From IMG/VR virus record IMGVR_UViG_3300020219_000021, positions 1 to 47,958 of that record: DNA of 47,958 nt; one strand, given 5' to 3'. The stretch's first letter is position 1. Every line of letters begins with the position of its first letter. Positions 6,411 through 13,684 of this stretch are shown here, piece by piece. Source of the DNA: a virus. The notes below the pieces were generated by a model. It worked only from the letters and a program-made list of their open reading frames with translations, did not search any database and had not been told where the DNA came from. Made by a program: the position numbers and the translations under genes.

Positions 6411-6664
6411 ACATCTTAGGATGGCTAGCCTCCATTCTTCTCGCCCTATGCGCACTACCCCAGACAATCTCCGCAATACAAAATAAAGCCTGCTACTTGG
6501 ACAAGTGGTTCCTGTGGCTGTGGCTAAGCGGAGAAATCTTGGGTCTGATTTATGTTGCAGTGCGACAGGACTGGCCGCTGATACTCAATTATTTACTTAA
6601 CACAATATGTACAGCAATTTTAGTTTATCACCGAAAGGATCCAGCATATGGCAAAGATACTTAG
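6407..6664 (+). CDS. PQ-loop (SemiSWEET-like) membrane protein
   Basis: MNILGWLASILLALCALPQTISAIQNK contains the PQ-loop signature: a hydrophobic helix ending in PQ and followed by a polar turn. Two further hydrophobic helices follow (WFLWLWLSGEILGLIYV and ILNYLLNTICTAILVY). Three helices in 85 aa match bacterial SemiSWEET-type proteins, which dimerise into small-molecule transporters. It sits in a cassette of small membrane genes with four-base overlaps. Transport function is inferred from the fold only; a holin-like role is an alternative. Confidence 0.6.
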   Translation: MNILGWLASILLALCALPQTISAIQNKACYLDKWFLWLWLSGEILGLIYVAVRQDWPLILNYLLNTICTAILVYHRKDPAYGKDT

Positions 6665-6815
6665 TTTCCCAGAACCCGCGAAAAAAGAAAAAAAGGCATC
6701 GCCGGCAGCCAAAACCCTATTCATTAGTCCCGAGGAACAAAAGAGACTTCGTAAAAACGATCAAAAAGAAAGAAACGACACAATCATAGTCGCATTGAGG
6801 AACGCCAGTGAGTAA
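6648..6815 (+). CDS. Small basic hypothetical protein (55 aa)
   Basis: MAKILSFPEPAKKEKKASPA and ends IIVALRNASE. ATG 6648 has GAAAGGA upstream. Highly charged and lysine-rich, with a short helical C-terminus. It overlaps the end of the PQ-loop gene and the start of the next one. Confidence 0.5.
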   Translation: MAKILSFPEPAKKEKKASPAAKTLFISPEEQKRLRKNDQKERNDTIIVALRNASE

Positions 6816-7065
6816 TAAATTTGGTGTGAGCGTAAAGATCTCTGGAGCGGAAATCGCGGCTCTTAAAACCCTCTGTAGGCTCTATAAATTGTCCCCAAAC
6901 GAAATGTTGCGGTATGCCCTGGCAACGTTTTATCAAGCAAATGTAAGGAATATGAATGAAAGCACTAATACTGATACTGATTCTAGCGACGACGTCATGC
7001 AACGAGCCACTGACACAAACAGTACAGAGTCCAGTTCACCCGCTGTCGGTTCCCCAACCGCCTAA
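6808..7065 (+). CDS. Ribbon-helix-helix-like DNA-binding protein
   Basis: GTG start with GAGG upstream. The first 45 residues (SNKFGVSVKISGAEIAAL, then LCRLYKLSPNEMLRYALATF) have the strand-helix-turn-helix pattern of CopG/Arc-like repressors. The tail is disordered and rich in Ser, Thr and Asp. The last 110 bases overlap the signal peptide of the next gene in another frame, so the disordered tail may be a by-product of that overlap. Confidence 0.5.
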   Translation: MSNKFGVSVKISGAEIAALKTLCRLYKLSPNEMLRYALATFYQANVRNMNESTNTDTDSSDDVMQRATDTNSTESSSPAVGSPTA

Positions 7066-7567
7066 TAGTATTACCCCATATATTAAAAATGTGATCAATC
7101 GGATAAACGCGCCGTTGCCTGCTTATTATAAAGAAGTACTGGTCAGGCTGCTCGGCGATATCGCTACAGACTCAATTAAGGACCCAGACTTGGGCCGAAT
7201 TTGGATAGCAATGATCGCAGTTGAGAGTAGGTTTGAGCGATCAGCTAAGTCCAATCGCGGCGCCCGTGGCATTGGCCAGCTCTTGCCGGCATACAAGGAT
7301 GATTTCGGCAAAGTGTGCGGCTTTGATAATGTGAGACCAGACGACCTCTGGGATATATACATCAACGCGCAATTGTCTGCCTGCTACTTCAAAGACCTGG
7401 TTGCTCGCAATGAGGGTAGTATACCGTTTGCTCTGATTGCCTACAACGCAGGGCCCAACAGTGAGTCTCTGAAAGCTGCTAAGCAAGGACGCAGCATTAA
7501 TAATGAGCCAGCTAATTACGTAACAAAAATTATGATTGTTAAGGAACAAGGAGAGAGAAATGATTAA
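6956..7567 (+). CDS. Lipoprotein lytic transglycosylase (SLT family)
   Basis: MKALILILILATTSC is a signal peptide with lipobox, placing the enzyme in the periplasm or outer membrane. The catalytic core shows the SLT/goose-lysozyme pattern: IAVESRFERSAKSNRGARG with Glu90 as the probable acid, then GIGQLLP and the later AYNAGPN motif. It cleaves peptidoglycan between MurNAc and GlcNAc. ATG 6956 has AAGGAA upstream. It may be the lysis enzyme, since no other endolysin is visible, or it may help DNA entry if packaged. It is followed at once by another lipoprotein. Confidence 0.85.
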   Translation: MKALILILILATTSCNEPLTQTVQSPVHPLSVPQPPNSITPYIKNVINRINAPLPAYYKEVLVRLLGDIATDSIKDPDLGRIWIAMIAVESRFERSAKSNRGARGIGQLLPAYKDDFGKVCGFDNVRPDDLWDIYINAQLSACYFKDLVARNEGSIPFALIAYNAGPNSESLKAAKQGRSINNEPANYVTKIMIVKEQGERND

Positions 7568-8171
7568 GATTTTATTGTTAATTATGTCGTTGTTAAGTTG
7601 CAAAACCCAGGCACGCAGCATAGAACTCAATCCAAAACGGACGGTAGTGGTCAAAGGAGTGATTGACGGGCGAGCTATTGGAACCGCCTCATTGATTGAG
7701 AAGCTGGCTGACGGCTCTGGCCAGCCCATCTATCTAGTCATCAACAGTCCTGGTGGCAGTGTGATCGCTGGCGCGCAAATCATTTCTGCTATGAATCTAG
7801 CAAAGGCTCGCGGGCACAAGTTCATCTGTCTCGTCCCTATGCTTGCAGCCAGCATGGGCTTTCAGATATTCGTTCACTGTGATCAGCGCTATGCCCTCGA
7901 AAACTCACTACTATTGTTTCACCCAATGTCTGTCGAATTAAACGGATCGCAGGATTCTGAACACTTGTTGTATTACAGCCTACGTTTGAGAGCCTGGGAG
8001 AAACCATTTATCCGTGACTTAATGAATACATTGAAAATCAACGCAGACGTATTTTTGTATCATTATCGCAATCAAACAATGTGGTTTGCGAGTGAATTCG
8101 GCGAGCTGTCGCCAAAATTTGTAAAAATTGTCGAGGATGTTCGCGGATTCAGTGGACTGTTCGACCTGTAA
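7560..8171 (+). CDS. ClpP-like serine protease with lipoprotein signal
   Basis: 203 aa from ATG 7560 (GAGAGA upstream). The N-terminus MIKILLLIMSLLSC carries a lipobox (Cys14). The body is ClpP/SppA-like: VINSPGGSV, then LAASMG with catalytic Ser98, and LLFHP with His121, spaced as in ClpP. ClpP enzymes are normally cytoplasmic, so a periplasmic lipid-anchored form encoded next to a lytic transglycosylase is unusual. No ClpX-type ATPase is nearby. It might process secreted phage proteins or act in lysis or exclusion; unproven. Confidence 0.75.
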   Translation: MIKILLLIMSLLSCKTQARSIELNPKRTVVVKGVIDGRAIGTASLIEKLADGSGQPIYLVINSPGGSVIAGAQIISAMNLAKARGHKFICLVPMLAASMGFQIFVHCDQRYALENSLLLFHPMSVELNGSQDSEHLLYYSLRLRAWEKPFIRDLMNTLKINADVFLYHYRNQTMWFASEFGELSPKFVKIVEDVRGFSGLFDL

Positions 8172-8181
8172 AAGGAAACAT

Positions 8182-8604
8182 ATGAAACTATTGCTTATAC
8201 TACTGTTTGTCAGCGGACCAGCAGTGGGCGCGCCTTGGCGATTGCTTGAACCGAGAGAAGTCTATATCGACATACATCGGTACCATGTAATACAGGACCC
8301 ATATCTAAATCCGGTCGACAGGAATTTGCTGTATGGAGCCGACTTTCACCTAGGAATAAACCTCCTCACCATCAAGAATCACACCCTGTACTGGGACAAC
8401 GATTTGTTTTTTGACCAGTCTAAACAAGACGGACGTATAAAAACAGGCGGTTGGCGGTACCGAGTGGCCTTTGAGATTATAAAATCAAAGCTCGAGGTGT
8501 TCTGGGCCCACGAGTCCAGGCACATCTTTGAAGACACCAGGCAGCAGCACTTTCCGAACTACTTCAGAGGTGGCATAAGGCTGATAATCGTACCGAAGGA
8601 ATAA
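8182..8604 (+). CDS. Secreted protein with HExxH motif
   Basis: ATG 8182 has AAAGGA upstream. MKLLLILLFVSGPAVGA is a clear cleavable signal peptide. The mature 123 aa are rich in aromatic beta-strand patterns (NHTLYWDNDLFFD, GGWRYRVAFEI, LEVFWAHESRHIFED), which could be a small barrel or sandwich. HESRH matches the zinc-protease signature HExxH, but it is not in an obvious protease fold, so the match may be chance. Third exported protein in a row. Confidence 0.5.
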   Translation: MKLLLILLFVSGPAVGAPWRLLEPREVYIDIHRYHVIQDPYLNPVDRNLLYGADFHLGINLLTIKNHTLYWDNDLFFDQSKQDGRIKTGGWRYRVAFEIIKSKLEVFWAHESRHIFEDTRQQHFPNYFRGGIRLIIVPKE

Positions 8605-8607
8605 ACG

Positions 8608-8961
8608 ATGCAGAACAAAATAGCTATAAAGCACGACAGAGATAAAATTCGTATGGAACTACTGCCGCCCGTAGGACTAGCAGCCATTGCTGAGGTGCTG
8701 ACTTACGGTGCCATCAAATATGGTGATCATAATTGGAGAAATGGTTTCAAATGGAGTCGACTTTTCGGTGCATTGCTTCGACATATATATGCACACATGA
8801 GAGGTCAAGATAAAGATCCTGAAACTGGTTTTTCTCATTTAGCTCATGCGGGATGTTGCATTTTATTCCTAATAGAGCACGAAAAAGAAGGGTTAGGCAA
8901 CGATGATAGATATAAACGACCTGGTTCGGAAGGGACTGGCTCACCACGACAGCGTTCATAA
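8608..8961 (+). CDS. dATP/dGTP pyrophosphohydrolase-like protein
   Basis: 117 aa. KYGDHNWRNGFKWSRLFGAL, then LRHIYAHMRGQDKDPETG and FSHLAHAGCCILFL are the conserved block of the phage all-alpha NTP-pyrophosphohydrolase-like family annotated as dATP/dGTP diphosphohydrolase. These metal-dependent enzymes hydrolyse purine dNTPs and shape the phage nucleotide pool. The Glu/Asp/His-rich motifs fit metal binding. No PurZ homologue was seen, so genome-wide base substitution is not indicated. The 3' end overlaps the next gene by 59 bases. Confidence 0.75.
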   Translation: MQNKIAIKHDRDKIRMELLPPVGLAAIAEVLTYGAIKYGDHNWRNGFKWSRLFGALLRHIYAHMRGQDKDPETGFSHLAHAGCCILFLIEHEKEGLGNDDRYKRPGSEGTGSPRQRS

Positions 8962-9799
8962 GAAATCCGAGAAAACCAAAACGAAGCATTACCGAGTCGG
9001 TAGCGTTGGAGCTGTTGGAGCAGACAACAAGATTTACGGAGTCTGTCATAGAATCTCACATGCAAGGTTTCTAGGCTATGACAAACCGATCGAAGAATCA
9101 CAGAAAATATTGTTCAAGGGCGGTGAGGTTACAGAATTCTTTTGGGACATGATATTAGCCCCAGTGTTTGATGGCCAAGTCCAGACCGGCAGTTACCTAC
9201 AGCACAAATTTGAAGATATTAGCATCATGGGACACCCGGACAGAATTCTGGCAGACAAGGACGGCAACCCTAAACAGCTTATTGAGATTAAAGGAATATT
9301 TGGGCAGTCGACTGCGATTCAAGTCTATTTCAAAAAGCTTCCAAAGGTGGAGAACCTGCTTCAAGCAGCCTTGTATTGCATGATGCTCGACCTACCAGGA
9401 TCTCTCTGCTACACAAGTTTTTCTTGGATTAAGTTGGATGAATTTGACCAGGATCGATATAAACAGAGACACATTCTGCCCTTTGTAATGATCTTTGGGC
9501 TGAAATGGGATGATGGTCGGCTCTTCTACAAAGAAGAATCAAGCGACACGTGGATACAGACAATATTTACAAAAGAAAGCATCCTGGATTATTACCGCCT
9601 TTTGCACGAAATGGCGAATACGGAGATTTTGGGCCCGCGTCCCAGCCATGCAGATGTTAATGGAAAGGCACCGTACTACAATGCATGCAATCTGTGCCCA
9701 TTCAAACGGCAATGCGATACATACGACAAAACAAACGACTACAACAAATGGATAAAGGGGGTGAAACGTGTTTGCACCAAGGCCGAATCAAAAGAATAG
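8903..9799 (+). CDS. Cas4/RecB-like PD-(D/E)XK nuclease
   Basis: 298 aa. Nuclease motifs GHPDRILAD (Asp113) and IEIKG (Glu128, Lys130) match the D-ExK active site of the RecB/Cas4 clan. Cysteines at residue 48 (GVCHR) and in the C-terminal cluster CNLCPFKRQC could bind a 4Fe-4S cluster as in Cas4 and AddB. Cas4-like enzymes are single-strand DNA exonucleases used in recombination; no CRISPR genes are present. It lies directly upstream of a Sak4-like ATPase and an SSB, consistent with a phage recombination module. Confidence 0.8.
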   Translation: MIDINDLVRKGLAHHDSVHKKSEKTKTKHYRVGSVGAVGADNKIYGVCHRISHARFLGYDKPIEESQKILFKGGEVTEFFWDMILAPVFDGQVQTGSYLQHKFEDISIMGHPDRILADKDGNPKQLIEIKGIFGQSTAIQVYFKKLPKVENLLQAALYCMMLDLPGSLCYTSFSWIKLDEFDQDRYKQRHILPFVMIFGLKWDDGRLFYKEESSDTWIQTIFTKESILDYYRLLHEMANTEILGPRPSHADVNGKAPYYNACNLCPFKRQCDTYDKTNDYNKWIKGVKRVCTKAESKE

Positions 9800-9929
9800 G
9801 TCCTTAGAAAATTACAAACAACAACAAGCTGCCATTGCAAAGAGTAATGGAGTTTATGAGCAGTTAATTGCTGCAAAGACTTTAACCGCCGCGCGCGAGA
9901 TTGTATATGGAAAGAAAAGGAGAAAATGA
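9768..9929 (+). CDS. Small basic helical protein (53 aa)
   Basis: GTG 9768 follows a GGGGG ribosome-binding site. VFAPRPNQKNRSLENYKQQQ, then a helix to EIVYGKKRRK. It overlaps the nuclease gene by 32 bases and the ATPase gene by an ATGA junction. It may be a partner of the recombination proteins; unknown family. Confidence 0.5.
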   Translation: MFAPRPNQKNRSLENYKQQQAAIAKSNGVYEQLIAAKTLTAAREIVYGKKRRK

Positions 9930-10666
9930 TGAGCGTATTAAAAAGACTTATGAATATCGACAAGATGACTGGGAAAAAATTGTTTGGAGTTGTCGCGGGT
10001 AGGCGACTGTCAGGTAAATCCACCCTAGCCGGAACACTGCCAGGCAAGACCTTGGTGCTCCAGGTTGGTATTCTAGAATCTGGCAGCAAGAGTGCTGAGG
10101 CGTTGGCAAAGCAAAACGGTAATGACATTACTGTGGTCACTTTCCAGACTATTGAGGAGCTTGAGACGATTCTCGTCGAGCTTAAGGCCGATACAGCCTT
10201 TGATAATATCTTCATAGACAGCCTGTCTGCAGTAACCGAAATGAAATATAATCAGGCTGATGTTCAAAAGACACTCAAACGAGACAACTGGGCCGCTTTT
10301 CGTGAAATTGGCAAGTCTGCGAGTGATATCCTACTCGGAGCCAAGTCCCTTACTTATCCCGATCAAACTAAAAAGCCAAAGAATGTGTTTATCACGATCG
10401 CGATTGAAATTAAGACTGACGCAAACGGCAATCCCATCGATGTTTCATTAGTCGCCAAGGGCAATAAGGCTTTGTCTGAAGTCACTAAGTTAGGCGAGGC
10501 AGTCGTATCAGTCATCCAAATCGAGACTGAAACTGGCATGCAGCGGAAGCTTCTTACCCGAACCGCCAACAATTTCCCTGGTCGAGTCGACAACGTACTT
10601 GATCAACAGAACCCAGGCATGATTGATGCCAACTTAACCGAACTTTTAACTTTAGCAGGAGTTTAA
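9926..10666 (+). CDS. Sak4-like RecA-fold ATPase
   Basis: 246 aa with Walker A GRRLSGKST (residues 25-33) and a Walker B-like strand FDNIFIDSLS, then a RecA-like core (VFITIAIEIKTDANGNPI, AVVSVIQIETETG). This matches the phage AAA-type nucleotide-binding family that includes the Sak4 single-strand annealing proteins. Sak4 proteins are commonly encoded just before an SSB, as here. It probably promotes annealing and repair of phage DNA together with the Cas4-like nuclease. A second ATG three bases downstream is equally possible. Confidence 0.75.
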   Translation: MMSVLKRLMNIDKMTGKKLFGVVAGRRLSGKSTLAGTLPGKTLVLQVGILESGSKSAEALAKQNGNDITVVTFQTIEELETILVELKADTAFDNIFIDSLSAVTEMKYNQADVQKTLKRDNWAAFREIGKSASDILLGAKSLTYPDQTKKPKNVFITIAIEIKTDANGNPIDVSLVAKGNKALSEVTKLGEAVVSVIQIETETGMQRKLLTRTANNFPGRVDNVLDQQNPGMIDANLTELLTLAGV

Positions 10667-10667
10667 A

Positions 10668-11336
10668 ATGAGTATTTTTAACCAGATGGCCGCCGAATTT
10701 TCCGCACCCAACAAGTCCGTTGATGACATCCTGGTCGGTGACAATAGCCAATACTTAGGTGAAGGCGAGCACGAGGTAACCATCAAGGCAGCAGATTCGA
10801 GCAAAGTAGCTACTAAGCAGTACGTTCTGTTAGTCCTGGAAGACGCAGCGGGCAAGAGCATGAAGGACTACGTTTTCCTGATGAACAAGGAAAAGAATGG
10901 CTATAGCTACCACTTCCGAAAGCTTTTGTCCTCATTGTTTACCACAGAGGTCATTGAGAAGACCCGTGAAGCACTGCAAAAATTCATTGCGGCCAGTAAG
11001 GACAACAATGAGGTCTGTAACATTTTCACTGGTATGCAATTAAAAATCAAGGTGGGTCGCGAGAAACGAGGGTACTTAGTCAAGTCAACCGGTGACGACA
11101 AGTATGTTACAGAGGACGCTGAAACCGGCAAAACATTGCTCGGACCTTTCGATTCCTACAAGGAAGCCCGCGAATACATGAAGGCGGAGACAAGTTTGTT
11201 TCCCGCAAAAATAATCGTAGTAAGCAGGAGTGCAACCCATGGTGAGAGTAACATCAAAATACTCGACACTGCTATATCGCCAAAATCTGGCGCCAAGGCA
11301 GCCGGCGGCAATTCTGGAATGCCCAAGTTTAGCTGA
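10668..11336 (+). CDS. Single-stranded DNA-binding protein candidate
   Basis: 222 aa directly after the Sak4-like gene, the usual place for a phage SSB. The central part has OB-fold-like beta strands (GEHEVTIKAADSSKVATKQY, VLLVLEDAAGKSMKDYVFL) and the C-terminal tail is low-complexity Gly/Ala (SGAKAAGGNSGMPKFS). The classical acidic SSB tail is absent. Assignment rests mostly on context. The last 98 bases overlap the polymerase gene. Confidence 0.6.
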   Translation: MSIFNQMAAEFSAPNKSVDDILVGDNSQYLGEGEHEVTIKAADSSKVATKQYVLLVLEDAAGKSMKDYVFLMNKEKNGYSYHFRKLLSSLFTTEVIEKTREALQKFIAASKDNNEVCNIFTGMQLKIKVGREKRGYLVKSTGDDKYVTEDAETGKTLLGPFDSYKEAREYMKAETSLFPAKIIVVSRSATHGESNIKILDTAISPKSGAKAAGGNSGMPKFS

Positions 11337-13128
11337 GCTGCAAACCTACCTGCAGCCCGGTCTTTGGGCTGTGGACCTTGAGACCTGCGGCACGGACGCC
11401 ACAGACCCCTCCACCTTTATAGCCGGCATTGGCTTCGCGAATAGTGATCACTCGTTCTATGTTGATGTTCGCACACTGCCTGCCGGCACGGAGCAATACC
11501 TTAAACATTGCCTGATCCAGTCAGAGCTTATCGCATTCAACGTGATGTTTGACGGCTGCTTCTTGGCCCGATACACAGGACAATGGAATAACTGGATAGG
11601 CTGCAGCTACGGGCTGTTCAAGCAATTATCCAGCGAGGGCTATGAGGGTCAATCCTGGTCACTTGACACGGCCATTGACGGTGTCCTGGGCTGGGAAGTA
11701 AATAATAAAAAGATCATGGAAGCCGCCCTGAAAGAGCGCAAATTGACCAAAGCCACAATGTACCAGCTTCCGATCGATATTCTTGGGCTGTATTGTGCGC
11801 AAGACGCCGATGCCGCCTGGCAGCTTTGGAACTATCTAATGGATGTCGCAAAGCCTTATTCTCAACTGATTAAATATCATTCAGAAGACTTTTTAAACCT
11901 TGTGAAACTCGTGGCTGAACAACAGTTTCGAGGCATTTACATAGATCGAGATAAGCTATTTGCCCACCACGCTGATCTAGCTCAGCGAATCTATACCAGC
12001 ATGCAATCCTTTCTCTCTCATTCCTCTGTATCCCCTCACATTGAGGCCTTTAACACGGAAGTTCTCGCGGCATGGAAAGCTGCGGAGCCCTCGCCCAAGA
12101 CTGCATTGGGGAAACCGAGCGCCAGACATGAAGCCTGGTTCAAGAGAGGAGAAACGTTGCTAACTAAGTTGGGATTCAATCCTAATAGTAAACAACAGCT
12201 GGGCTGGCTATTCTTTGAAAAGTTGGGGTATAAACCGCTTAGCAAAACGCCGACGGGCCGGCCGGTAATTGATAAGAAGACACTGCCTTTTCTGGGAGAG
12301 CCTGGAAAAATCTTGGTAGCTTACAATAAGTCCATAAAAGAGCAGGGTTACGTTAGCCGATTAGTTGAAAAAAGTGAGGCCAGCAGCCAACTGCATCCTC
12401 AATTCAACAGCGTCGGGACCATCACCGGTAGGCTCGGAGGTTCCGGAGGGTTCAATCTTCAGCAACAACCAAAATCCAAAGGATATCTATCATGCCTAGT
12501 GGCAAGGCCTGGCCATAAGTTGGTGCAGGCTGATCTCCAGGCTGTCGAACCGGTAGTATTGGCGGAAGTTTCACGAGACCCAATACTCTGGTCAATCTAT
12601 GGACCAGATGCAAAGCCCAATGATATCTATCTGTTCATAGCAGGCAAGATACCCGCTATTGGCGCTAATATTCTTCAATATTATGATCCTGACAATCCGA
12701 CACCCGAAGGCATCTCTCAAGCCAAAAAACACTGCAAACGCGATCGGCAGATAGCGAAGACCCTGCAACTGTCCTGTCTATCCGAAGGCACGTTAATACG
12801 CGTACAAAATCGAGGATACATTCCAATTGAGTCGATTGCAGACGGCGATATTGTCTGGGACGGAGAGAAATGGGTTGCGACGGCCGGCGCAGTCTATATG
12901 GGAACTAAGAAATGTATCACTTTCGAGGGAGTGACCGCGACGCCAGATCACAAGTTTTTAACAAAGGATGGATGGATTGAAATTCAAGAAGCGAAAGAAA
13001 CCACACAATTGCTCCGACCTAAGCAGCCTGGTGCAACTTGGAGAGATGTTTGGTGCATGGCAGGTCAAATCATCAGATGTGCGGCGAGTTGGGCAGTATC
13101 GATATGTTCTCGTTGGATGTCCTCATGA
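11239..13128 (+). CDS. DNA polymerase A, N-extein plus N-half of split intein
   Basis: ATG 11239 has CAGGAG eight bases upstream. Residues 1-512 are the N-extein: a 3'-5' exonuclease domain (WAVDLETCG with Asp46/Glu48; AFNVMFDGC; YCAQDADA), a thumb/palm region and motif A (QADLQAVEPVVLAE). It ends in the first half of motif B, RDRQIAKTLQLS. At codon 513 (base 12775) an intein begins: CLSEGTLIRV with the nucleophilic Cys1, and block B GVTATPDHKF. The frame then runs to a stop at 13128, 117 codons of intein at most. The other polymerase half lies in a separate ORF at 13488. Trans-splicing would join LS to CAYGAG and rebuild motif B, giving about 679 aa. Confidence 0.85.
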   Translation: MVRVTSKYSTLLYRQNLAPRQPAAILECPSLAELQTYLQPGLWAVDLETCGTDATDPSTFIAGIGFANSDHSFYVDVRTLPAGTEQYLKHCLIQSELIAFNVMFDGCFLARYTGQWNNWIGCSYGLFKQLSSEGYEGQSWSLDTAIDGVLGWEVNNKKIMEAALKERKLTKATMYQLPIDILGLYCAQDADAAWQLWNYLMDVAKPYSQLIKYHSEDFLNLVKLVAEQQFRGIYIDRDKLFAHHADLAQRIYTSMQSFLSHSSVSPHIEAFNTEVLAAWKAAEPSPKTALGKPSARHEAWFKRGETLLTKLGFNPNSKQQLGWLFFEKLGYKPLSKTPTGRPVIDKKTLPFLGEPGKILVAYNKSIKEQGYVSRLVEKSEASSQLHPQFNSVGTITGRLGGSGGFNLQQQPKSKGYLSCLVARPGHKLVQADLQAVEPVVLAEVSRDPILWSIYGPDAKPNDIYLFIAGKIPAIGANILQYYDPDNPTPEGISQAKKHCKRDRQIAKTLQLSCLSEGTLIRVQNRGYIPIESIADGDIVWDGEKWVATAGAVYMGTKKCITFEGVTATPDHKFLTKDGWIEIQEAKETTQLLRPKQPGATWRDVWCMAGQIIRCAASWAVSICSRWMSS

Positions 13129-13684
13129 GGATGGGTGGAAGTTACTAGATCACATGGTTTCCGGGAAATCAAGGGGATGTCGGAAATGCAGTGCCGAGAC
13201 TCGCAAAAAGTATTCAACACCGCTAGAAATGTCACTTAGACAACGAGGAAAAAACGCCAAGCATCGCTGCGTAAATCCAAACGATCCAGGGTACGACCGG
13301 TACGGCGGCCGCGGCATTGAGTTTAGATTTGACTCAATCGAAACGTATGTCCGGTATTGTGTAACACTGCAAAACGCGGGCATCGGACTAGATATAGATC
13401 GTATTGACAACAACGGCCACTATGAGCCAGGTAACCTCCGCTGGGTTACTAGGGCGGAGAATATGCGTAACACTAGGAGTAATGTAAATGTCATCTGGGG
13501 TGGGATTGAGATGTGTTTCGAAGATTTTGCACGAGACTTTACCTTCCTTTCTCCTAACTATGCTCGAAGGTGTTTTGCGCGCGGCATGTCGCTTGAGGAA
13601 ATCTCAAACAAAAAGCCGGGTGTACGATCTGGTAAATTGCGGGCCGGACAGTCGGTTCATGGCCGGAAATTTGATTGTTCATAA
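12968..13684 (+). CDS. Free-standing HNH homing endonuclease
   Basis: Lies in a third frame between the two polymerase halves and overlaps both. From LGEMFGAWQVKSSD a zinc-binding-like region follows (GCPHEDG, RGCRKC), then the HNH core IDRIDNNGHYEPGNLRW and a C-terminal DNA-binding helix region (FARDFTFLSPNYARRCFARG). The start is uncertain: ATG 12968 is nearly on top of AAAGG, while TTG 12977 is 5-6 bases from it. It would cut intein-less polymerase alleles and spread the insertion. Homing endonucleases between split-intein halves are the known fractured-gene arrangement. Confidence 0.8.
   Translation: MDGLKFKKRKKPHNCSDLSSLVQLGEMFGAWQVKSSDVRRVGQYRYVLVGCPHEDGWKLLDHMVSGKSRGCRKCSAETRKKYSTPLEMSLRQRGKNAKHRCVNPNDPGYDRYGGRGIEFRFDSIETYVRYCVTLQNAGIGLDIDRIDNNGHYEPGNLRWVTRAENMRNTRSNVNVIWGGIEMCFEDFARDFTFLSPNYARRCFARGMSLEEISNKKPGVRSGKLRAGQSVHGRKFDCS

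Noticed and set aside
8608-8961. Evidence for 2-aminoadenine (Z) genome
   Set aside because: The hydrolase family occurs near Z-genome genes, but no PurZ-like synthetase or DpoZ-type context was found.
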